The translations under genes were made by a program, and so were the position numbers. Positions 56,649 to 64,000 of a DNA stretch of 64,000 bases are shown here, piece by piece (positions within the stretch are counted from its first letter, which is position 1; each line of letters begins with the position of its first letter). This DNA comes from Chamaelirium japonicum (lineage: Eukaryota > Streptophyta > Magnoliopsida > Liliales > Melanthiaceae). The stretch covers positions 37,229,526-37,293,525 of the forward strand of contig OX393553.1 of the NCBI GenBank assembly GCA_947650365.1. The letters are read 5' to 3'. Below the pieces are notes generated by a model. It worked only from the letters and a program-made list of their open reading frames with translations, searched no databases and was not told the DNA's origin.

Positions 56649-59600
56649 ATGGCCTCTCCAGCCGTACCGTCTGTCGTTGCGATCTCTCCACCGCTAAAGG
56701 CGGTTGCGTTTCAGTTGTCGTCGGCCAGCGACTGGCCGGACTGGTCCCTCACCGTCGAGGCCGCCCTCTCCAGTCGTGATCTGTGGGGTCACATCACCGG
56801 CGATGATCCTCCTCCCACTGACTACTCCGGCTCGTCCTCTGTCACCAGCAGTGCTGCATCTTCTGCAGCGACTGCTACCACGGCCGTCACCGTTGCTGCT
56901 CTTACATGGCGCCGCCACGATCAGGCAATCCGGGCGTACCTCCTGGACTCGGTTGCTCGTCCGCTCCTTGCTCCCATCGGCCGCCTTCCGACTGCGCGCG
57001 CAATGTGGGAGTATCTCCGGGACCGTTTTCTCCCACGCGGCGGCGCCCGCCGGCATCAGCTCATCTACGACTCGCAGTCTGCCCGTCAGGGGGAGCGTAC
57101 CATTCAGGAATTCTTCAGTCAGATGAGTGCCTACTGGCATGAGCTGGACTCACTGATTCCGGAGCGGTGTGACTGCCCCCGCTCCCGGGACTTCCAGCGC
57201 TACCTCGACGAGGGCCACCTGCACCAGTTCCTGGCAGCACTTCGACCAGACTTTGCTCTCATAGCCGCCCAGCTCCTGCACCGTGAGCCCCTCCCTCGGC
57301 TCGAGGATGCCCTACTTGCCTTGGTCGACGAGGAGACCCGCCTTCAGACTCAGGGCGCTCGTGCTCCTTCACTTGCTCCTAGCTCCGACTCTGTCCTGGC
57401 AGCCGGGTTCTCCGATGAGACTGTTTTTTGTCACTACTGCAAGGAGCCCGGCCACATGAAGCGCGAGTGCCCTACACGTCCTCCACGCAACCCCCGCTGG
57501 GGTCCGGATGAGAGATCCCCCCGCTGGCCTTCGACCTCTCGCGACGATCGACGCGGCGGTCGAGGTGGACGGGGCCGAGGACGTGGTTCGTCTTCCTTTC
57601 GCCACTTTGGTGGTGCAGCGGCTACTGCAGAGGCCTCGCCGCTCCCTACTGCTCCCACAGCTCCTTCGCCGCCTGAGCCGGACCGTCTTCAGCGCCTCGA
57701 GGAGCTCCTTCTTCGCCACATAGCCTCCACCGGCTCCGCGACTGCGCACGGCTTGTCTGCCACCTCTGGTACTACTGCTCCATGGATCTTCGATTCGGGT
57801 GCCTCCTGTCACCTTACTTTTGACTCCACTGTCCTCACGGACTGTTCGCCCACTACCACCCACCAGGAGGTTCGCACTGCGGATGGGACTCTCGTCCCTA
57901 TTCCGCAATGTGGCTCCATCACCACCACCTCTGACCCTTCTGGTCGCCTGACCCTATCCCATGTCCATCATGCCCCCCGTCTTAATATTAATTTGATTTC
58001 CATCAGTTCTCTTTGCGACTCTGGCCTGACTGTCACCTTCACCCCTTCTGTTTGTGTTGTGCAGGATTCGCGGACGGGTCAGAGGATTGGGCTGGGCCGT
58101 AGGGCAGGAGGACTCTACCAGTTGGACCATCTCCATGTGTCTTCAGTTGCGTCTGTCTTGTCTGTCACCTCTGATGCCGACCTGTGGCACAGAAGGTTAG
58201 GTCATATATCGAGTGATCGACTCAAAAGCGTATTCCGTTCGGGCGCTTTGGGTCGAGCGTCTTTCTCCCCCCTCTCTGTCTGTACGGGTTGTCGACTGGC
58301 AAAGCATCTAGCTCTTCCTTTTTCTACTAGTACTTCCCAGTCTAATGCTTTATTTGATTTAGTTCATTCGGATATTTGGGGTCCTGCTCCTGTTGCATCT
58401 CTATCTGGCTATATGTATTATGTTTGTTTTATCGATGACTATTCTAGGTGCACCTGGGTCTATCTCATGCGTCATCGGTCTGAAATTCCCCACATCTTTA
58501 GGCGATTCACCACTATGATACACACCCAGTTTGGTCGGCGAATCAAGACCTTTCGGTCTGATTGTGCCAAGGAGTATCTCTCCTCTGAGATGCGTGAGCT
58601 TCTTCAGTCTCACGGCACTCTTCACCAGCAGTCCTGTCCCCACACCCATGAGCAGAACGGCGTTGCCGAACGCAAGCATCGTCATGTCCTTGAGACTGCA
58701 CGAGCCTTGCTTCTCTCTGCGTCTGTCCCTCACTCCTACTGGGCTGAAGCTGTCATGACGGCTGTTCACCTCATTAATATCACTCCGTCATCTGCTCTGT
58801 CCGGTGCCACCCCTCACGAGCGCCTTCACTCCAGTCCACCTGATTACTCTCTTCTTCGCACGTTTGGCTGCACGTGCTTCGTTCTTCTTCCTCCCCATGA
58901 GCGCACCAAACTTTCTGCGAGGTCTGTTAGGTGTGTTCACTTGGGGCTCAGTCGTGAGCATAAGGGGTATCGCTGCTATGATCCCTTAGCTCGTCGGATC
59001 CGTGTCTCCCGTCACGTCTCCTTTGTTGAGGATGTCCCGTATTTTGCTCCTGAGTCTCGGGATCTTTCCTTGCCTACTTCGTCATCCTCCTCGCCCTCCT
59101 CACATCTCCACATCCCTGTTCTACCCCCGGTTTCTGTTGCCCCATCCACGCCTACTACACCATCACCACCACCTCCTCAGTCTCCATCGCCACCACCACC
59201 ACCACCTCCTCAGTCCCCCACGCCACCTCCACCACCACCCATTACTCGTGTCTATGTACGTCGGTCTGCAGCTCCCCCTCCGGAGTCGGTTCTCCCTGGT
59301 ACTCCCTCGCCTGATGCTGCTGCTCCCTCCTCCCCGGTCGTGGATCCTGCTCCTGTTCGGCGCTACCCAGCGCGCGAACATCACCCTCCTGCCAGATACG
59401 ACTACTCTCCTGACAGGTTCGGTTACTCTGCTTTTCCCACTGACTCTCCTGACTCCTCTGGTTTCTCTGCCAGTGTCTCCTATTCACCATCCTTTCAGGC
59501 CTTTCTTACTGCTCTTCACACTCATCGGGAGCCCCAATCGTACCGTGAGGCAGCATTACATCCAGAGTGGCGGCAGGCCATGTCAGTTGAGCTTGAGGCA

Positions 59601-61052
59601 TTTCAGCGGACCCAGACCTGGGAGTTGGTGCCTTGTCCCCCCGGGGTGGTGCCTGTTAGCTGCAAGTGGATCTTCAAGGTCAAGACTCGACCTGACGGAT
59701 CCATTGAGCGGCACAAGGCTCGCCTCGTTGCTCGTGGCTTCTCCCAGGAGTATGGGATTGACTACGAGGAGACGTTTGCTCCAGTTGCTCGGATGACTAC
59801 TGTGCGCACCCTCTTAGCTGTGGCAGCTGCTCGAGGGTGGCCTCTCCATCAGATGGATGTCACCAATGCGTTTCTTCACGGTGATCTCTCCGAGGAAGTC
59901 TATATGGCTCCTCCTCCGGGCACTTCAGTTCCTCCAGGACACGTGTGTCGGTTGCGCCGGGCCATCTATGGGCTCAAGCAGGCTCCTCGTGCCTGGTTTG
60001 AGCGCTTTCGCAGTGCAGTTCTGGCCGCCGGGTTTGTTGAGCGTCACTCCGACTATGCCCTGTTCACTCGCTCCTCCAGTCAGGGCATTGCAGTTCTTCT
60101 CCTCTACGTGGATGATATGATCATCACTGGGGATGACAGTGCCACCATCGCCTCTCTCCAGCGGCACCTCCAGAGTCAGTTTGAGATGAAAGACCTGGGC
60201 TCTCTTCGCTACTTTCTGGGTCTTGAGATTGCCCGGTCAGCTCGTGGTCTGTTGGTCTCCCAGCAGAAGTACATCTCCGACATTCTTACTGATGCTGCCC
60301 TCACTGACACACGTACTGCTGATACACCCATGGAGCTCAATTTGAAGCTCCTCGCTACCGATGGTGAGCCGCTCCAGGATGTCTCCCGCTACCAGAGGTT
60401 GGTTGGGATGCTTGTCTATCTCACCATGACCCGGCCAGACATTGCCCATGCTGTTGGCATTGTCAGTCAGTTTGTTCAGGCTCCACGGTCAGTACACTAT
60501 GCAGCTGTTCTTCGGATTATCCGCTACCTCCGAGGCACCATCACCCGTTCACTCCTGTTTCCCTCCACCTCTCCGTTGGTACTGCGCGCCTACTCAGATG
60601 CAGATTGGGCAGGAGATGCAGACACTCGTCGATCTACTACAGGATACTGTGTGTTTCTGGGTGACTCACTGATTTCATGGCGCAGCAAGAAGCAGGAGTC
60701 TGTTGCTCGCTCCAGCACCGAAGCCGAATACAGGGCTATGGCTTCCACCACCGCCGAGATTGTCTGGCTTCGACGTCTTCTGCTTGACTTGGGAGTGGTG
60801 ATATCCGGGCCGACCCCTCTCTTCTGTGACAACCGGAGTGCTATTCAGATTGCTAGCAATCCGGTCTTCCATGAGCGAACAAAGCATATTGAAGTTGATT
60901 GTCATTATGTTCGCCAGGCGTTTATCGATCACATCATCTCCCTGCCTTTCATTCCCTCATCGGAGCAGACTGCTGATTTTCTGACGAAGCCACTGACGAC
61001 TGCTCGCTTCCGACATTTTCTAGGCAAACTCTCGGTTCATGATCCACCGTGA
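56649..61052 (+). CDS. Copia gag-pol polyprotein
   Basis: A single 1467-codon frame. Parts in order: gag with a zinc knuckle (CHYCKEPGHMKREC, about 261-274), aspartic protease (WIFDSGASCHLT, about 379-390), integrase (LWHRRLGHISSD near 511, CTGCRLAKH, then a FIDDYSR-to-NGVAERKH core), a Pro-rich linker (about 830-900), reverse transcriptase (CKWIFKVK, LLLYVDDMIITGD near 1150) and RNase H (AYSDADWAGD near 1314, STEAEYRAM). This order, with integrase before reverse transcriptase, defines Ty1/copia. Codon third positions are strongly G/C, unlike the AT-rich surroundings. It appears undamaged; whether it is expressed is unknown. Confidence 0.95.
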   Translation: MASPAVPSVVAISPPLKAVAFQLSSASDWPDWSLTVEAALSSRDLWGHITGDDPPPTDYSGSSSVTSSAASSAATATTAVTVAALTWRRHDQAIRAYLLDSVARPLLAPIGRLPTARAMWEYLRDRFLPRGGARRHQLIYDSQSARQGERTIQEFFSQMSAYWHELDSLIPERCDCPRSRDFQRYLDEGHLHQFLAALRPDFALIAAQLLHREPLPRLEDALLALVDEETRLQTQGARAPSLAPSSDSVLAAGFSDETVFCHYCKEPGHMKRECPTRPPRNPRWGPDERSPRWPSTSRDDRRGGRGGRGRGRGSSSFRHFGGAAATAEASPLPTAPTAPSPPEPDRLQRLEELLLRHIASTGSATAHGLSATSGTTAPWIFDSGASCHLTFDSTVLTDCSPTTTHQEVRTADGTLVPIPQCGSITTTSDPSGRLTLSHVHHAPRLNINLISISSLCDSGLTVTFTPSVCVVQDSRTGQRIGLGRRAGGLYQLDHLHVSSVASVLSVTSDADLWHRRLGHISSDRLKSVFRSGALGRASFSPLSVCTGCRLAKHLALPFSTSTSQSNALFDLVHSDIWGPAPVASLSGYMYYVCFIDDYSRCTWVYLMRHRSEIPHIFRRFTTMIHTQFGRRIKTFRSDCAKEYLSSEMRELLQSHGTLHQQSCPHTHEQNGVAERKHRHVLETARALLLSASVPHSYWAEAVMTAVHLINITPSSALSGATPHERLHSSPPDYSLLRTFGCTCFVLLPPHERTKLSARSVRCVHLGLSREHKGYRCYDPLARRIRVSRHVSFVEDVPYFAPESRDLSLPTSSSSSPSSHLHIPVLPPVSVAPSTPTTPSPPPPQSPSPPPPPPPQSPTPPPPPPITRVYVRRSAAPPPESVLPGTPSPDAAAPSSPVVDPAPVRRYPAREHHPPARYDYSPDRFGYSAFPTDSPDSSGFSASVSYSPSFQAFLTALHTHREPQSYREAALHPEWRQAMSVELEAFQRTQTWELVPCPPGVVPVSCKWIFKVKTRPDGSIERHKARLVARGFSQEYGIDYEETFAPVARMTTVRTLLAVAAARGWPLHQMDVTNAFLHGDLSEEVYMAPPPGTSVPPGHVCRLRRAIYGLKQAPRAWFERFRSAVLAAGFVERHSDYALFTRSSSQGIAVLLLYVDDMIITGDDSATIASLQRHLQSQFEMKDLGSLRYFLGLEIARSARGLLVSQQKYISDILTDAALTDTRTADTPMELNLKLLATDGEPLQDVSRYQRLVGMLVYLTMTRPDIAHAVGIVSQFVQAPRSVHYAAVLRIIRYLRGTITRSLLFPSTSPLVLRAYSDADWAGDADTRRSTTGYCVFLGDSLISWRSKKQESVARSSTEAEYRAMASTTAEIVWLRRLLLDLGVVISGPTPLFCDNRSAIQIASNPVFHERTKHIEVDCHYVRQAFIDHIISLPFIPSSEQTADFLTKPLTTARFRHFLGKLSVHDPP

Positions 61053-61194
61053 GTTTGAGGGGGAGTGTTAATGTAAATGTAATGGGTCGGGTTTACTGTA
61101 TAGTCGGGTCGGGTTTACTGTACATATATTGGGCTTGAGTCCCTCAATGGAATTATTCAGTTCCTCTCCAAACCCTAGCCGTCGTCTCCTAACA

Positions 61195-62010
61195 ATATGA
61201 AAGCATAAAAATCTGCAATATAGTGGTACAAGGAATTGTCATGCCACTCTTTCCTTCACATCTCAACCAAAAGTTCAAGCCAAAGCTTAAGACTTGATAA
61301 GCATAATCAAAGACATGGTTAGTAAGTTGACAATTTAGTACATAATACAGACCAACTTTGCAGTATATGTGACCTAAATTATTCAACAAATACCATTCCA
61401 AGTTTCCAACATCATAAAACCAAAGTTGATGAGATAAATGAATCGCTGACATCATAAAGGCCCATTATTATTTTGTAATACCTTGGAATCATATTACTGG
61501 AAAAGTCGAATATAATGAGGGTAAGACAATGTGCATGATGGTGAAGTGAATAGACACTTTAACTTTGTTGTGTGATCACTGCATGCCTTAGACTTGTGTG
61601 AAGTTTGTAAGACAACAATAAAGTCCATTATATTGTATGGATTAGAATGCTGGATGATGACGATGGTCTGTTGCATGGTTTATGGCAAGTTTCTAACACG
61701 ACATCGTTGTAGACTATACTTCTCTGTTTATAAAATTCTAACCAAACAAAAATTATGAACGAATAATTTGTAATAAAAGCTTGAAGGACTAGTGTTCTTT
61801 GATTGTTAAGCAGTGGGGATAGAAACCATTTAAAGGAATCTCTGGAACCATTTGAAATGCTATTGCACTAAATCGGAAACATAAAAACATATCCCATGTG
61901 GTGCTTTAATTTTTCATGTGACGCCAAGCAAGGCCCACTTGGGACCTTGATTTGCTTGCCTCAAATGAACATTTGAGAGAGCACTTACTCTATCTTTGGA
62001 TTACTATAGA
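61195..62010. other. Sequence right of the copia element
   Basis: AT-rich, intron-like or intergenic sequence. The missing first Sec14-like exon was looked for on the minus strand and not recognised. Confidence 0.4.
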
Positions 62011-62015
62011 GCGAA

Positions 62016-62600
62016 CTGTCGAACAAGAGCCCACGGGCAAAATATGGCAGTCAGGAGCCCAAAGGGGATCATTGAATGGGAGCCCAAAGGCAATCTATCA
62101 ATCGAGAGCCCAAAGGCGAGCTAAAGTTGGCAATGCCCACATGTGAGCTAACGAATAGGAGCTCACGAGCGAGCCAATGATGGCGACTCCTACGAGCGAG
62201 CTAACAGACGGAAGCCCACTAGCAAGCTAATGAATAGGAGCCCATGGGTGAGCCAAAGACGGCGATGTCAAAGGACGAGCTAACAGACGAGAGCCCGAAA
62301 GCAATATATCAAACAGGAGCCCATAGGTAAGTCAAAGATGGCGACGTCCAAAGGCAAGTTAATCGGACGAGAGCCTACTGGCGAGGAAACGAAACGGGAT
62401 CCCACAGATGAGCCACAGATGGTGATGCCCATGAGAGAGCTAATCGGATGGGAGCCTACACGAGAGCAAACGAAACGGGAGCCCACGGGTGAGCCACATA
62501 TGGCGACACCCATTGGCGAGCTAATCAGACGAGAGCTCATTGGCGAGCAACCTAAACGGATGGCCCAAATGCCTGCGAGAGGCCAAAGGCCACACACGAA
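62016..62600. repeat. Minisatellite, about 81-bp units of a 27-bp theme
   Basis: About seven degenerate units with GAGCCCA(C/T)GGGTGAGCCA, GGCGA(C/T)GCCCA and GAGCTAATCGGACG. Because the unit is divisible by three it leaves frames of about 100 codons open on both strands. These are not supported as genes. Confidence 0.8.
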
Positions 62601-63300
62601 CTACTCAGGCGAAAGCCAACGGGCTAACTAGAGGAGCCGGATCCCCAAAGACAACGGGAGAGACTGCGCTCCACTCGGCCCTAGCGGCTAGCGACAATAG
62701 TTGATTTACGCACTCCGCCTACTCTTCGGTCTAACTCGTGCCATTGGTATTATGCTCGATACCGATACAGTCGTGGGCGTCCTCGTAGGAGCTAAACGGA
62801 TCCCACAGACGATGTCATTATATCGGAAAAAATATCGGCTAGCTCGCATTACGAGACGCGTGATACCAACGACCAGATAACGGATGCAAAGCATTTACGT
62901 GGAAAAACTCTCCCCCATCGCGAGAGGGGAAAAACCACTGGCGAGGTAGATGAATCCACTATAATCTCAAAATTGGTACATATCATTGTCTGTTTGGTTC
63001 TTTTGCCTCTCAAACGTAAAATGATGATTAGGGTGTACCAAACTGTGCTAGTCGATAACGTAGGGCCGATCGTCGGATGGCATCTCTACGACAGCCGACC
63101 GAGGTGCTCGCTGATACGAGCTCTCCCCAGGAGTCCCTGCACACAACACAAATACATGACATCTCATCGCCTCTCTCCGAGCATGCAGGCCCTTCTAATA
63201 TACAGGCACACATACATATCCACGGTATCCACCTACAGATATATGCACACACACGCACCCTCAGATACCTGATCTTTACCCTCGAGATCATCAGGGACCT
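62601..63300. other. Unclassified sequence between two minisatellites
   Basis: Contains GGAAAAACTCTCCCCCATCG and GTGATACCAACGACCAG (about 62861), the latter resembling a reversed primer-binding motif, so it may be part of a larger LTR element running out of the window. No gene is seen. Confidence 0.35.
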
Positions 63301-63302
63301 CC

Positions 63303-64000
63303 ATTGTCGCCGCTCAAGGAAGGGGGGAAGGGGCCGGAGCCGCACCCTCCCCCGCTACTGCCCGCCGGCAAAAAAAGTAAGGGGGAAGGGGCCGGGGCCA
63401 CGCCCTCCCCCGCTGCTAGCCTGCTGCCCACCAGCCAAAGAAGATAAGGGAGGGGACTGGAGCCGCACCCTCCCTCGTTGTTGCCCAATGATCAAAGAAG
63501 AGAGGGGAGGGGAGCGGAGCCGCGCCCTCCCCGTTACTGCTTGCCGACCAAAAAGGAAGGGGGGGAGAGGGGGCCAAAGCCACCCCACCCCTATAGGATG
63601 CCCATCGCCAAAAAGAGGAATGGGAGGGGGTCGGAATCACCCCTCCCCTGTTGGATACCCGTCGATTGAAGAATAAGAGGGGAGGCAGATCCGGCCTCCC
63701 CCTCACCTTGGTTGTTACTAGGATATGAGAAGAGGAGGGGATGGGGCCGAGCCACCCCTCCCCAGTGCTGTTGTGCCTGAAGACCGAAAGAGGAAACAAG
63801 AGGGGGGGCTGAAGCCACCCCCTCCAATTGTGCGCCCCTCGATTAGGAAGAAAGGGGGAGGGGGCCGGAGCCACGCCCTCCCCTTTCTTGTGTGCCCATC
63901 GATAGAAGGGAAGAAGAAAATGTAGAAGCTTAAGAGGGGGGCACCCCCTCCCCTTACTGTGCTTACCGGTCGAAGGGAGAAGGGGATGGGGGCCGGATTC
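63303..64000. repeat. GC-rich minisatellite, about 60-bp units, continues past the window
   Basis: At least 11 units carrying GGGGCCGGAGCCACGCCCTC and GCCCATCGA(T)..AAGA. The phrase CC(A/G)C(G/C)CCCTCCCC recurs at about 63340, 63400, 63463, 63520, 63580, 63640 and onward. Open frames of 150-200 codons on both strands follow from the near-multiple-of-three period. Confidence 0.85.

Larger units (their letters stand above)
55925..61194 (+). mobile_element. Whole Ty1/copia retrotransposon, identical LTRs
   Basis: 5270 bp. Two 129-bp LTRs (55925-56053, 61066-61194) start TGTTAATG and end CCTAACA, and were read as identical base for base. The perfect 5-bp duplication ATATG flanks the element (55920-55924, 61195-61199). 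The primer site TGGTATCAGAGC follows the left LTR, and GAGGGGGAG precedes the right one. One long gag-pol frame fills the interior. Very short LTRs and a single frame suggest the Ale-type lineage, tentatively. With no difference over 129 bp, insertion was probably within the last million years. It looks whole. It sits just upstream of the known Sec14-like exons, probably in an intron. Confidence 0.96.

Noticed and set aside
58999-59800. 264-codon plus-strand frame overlapping gag-pol
   Set aside because: Lies in another frame of the GC-rich copia gag-pol gene; rich in Leu/His/Arg and without domains.
62016-62600. Regularly spaced repeats resembling a CRISPR array
   Set aside because: Units are contiguous and degenerate with no unique spacers, in a plant genome; it is a minisatellite.
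63077-63874. 199- and 152-codon frames on opposite strands
   Set aside because: Both are produced by the 60-bp minisatellite; no start context or conserved motif.

Overview
This is plant nuclear DNA, almost certainly from an angiosperm. The evidence is four spliced plant-type genes with GT-AG introns, hAT, MULE, PIF-like and Helitron elements, Ty1/copia, Ty3/gypsy and TRIM retroelements with the usual plant tRNA-Met primer sites, an L1-type LINE, and long AT and CT/GA microsatellites. The species cannot be told from the sequence. Most of the window is transposable elements; about 3.8 kb of host exon sequence was recovered.

Gene layout, left to right: (1) the last three exons of a Mei2-like RNA-binding protein (+, 1-1686). 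(2) A complete five-exon plant O-fucosyltransferase/GT106-type gene (-, 5329-10680, 452 codons plus stop) whose last intron holds a hAT-like element nested in a MULE-like element. (3) A five-exon gene for a predicted plastid six-helix membrane protein of the DUF2301 type (+, 13094-42210). It spans 29 kb because intron 2 is 21.5 kb of nested transposons, and exon 4 appears to carry a one-base deletion. (4) A Sec14/CRAL-TRIO lipid-transfer-type gene (-, five exons between 47900 and 55019). Its N-terminal exon or exons were not found; an intact, very young copia element sits just upstream.

Repeat layout: tandem Helitrons at 2.2-5.0 kb and again at 45.2-45.8 kb; MITEs and fold-back elements at 0.6, 0.9, 11.1, 13.7, 18.0, 41.6 and 42.4 kb; a non-autonomous LTR element at 14.6-17.3 kb; and a 16.3-kb Ty3-type element at 23.6-39.9 kb. 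The Ty3 element was itself entered by a 7.4-kb hAT transposon (25.5-32.9 kb) and by a 2.8-kb non-autonomous LTR element (33.7-36.5 kb). Further right are a 3'-LINE fragment (42.7-43.7 kb), a three-LTR TRIM (46.5-47.6 kb), copia fragments, the whole copia element (55.9-61.2 kb), and two in-frame minisatellites (62.0-62.6 and 63.3-64.0 kb).

The most interesting object is the hAT element at 25467-32908. Besides a degenerate transposase gene it carries a second, apparently uninterrupted gene for a stand-alone BED zinc-finger protein. It also has a dense subterminal array of TTTCGCGAAA-like palindromes and a tandemly repeated 111-bp module with a TATA-like core. Together these suggest a transposon with its own DNA-binding regulator, which is an inference that needs testing.
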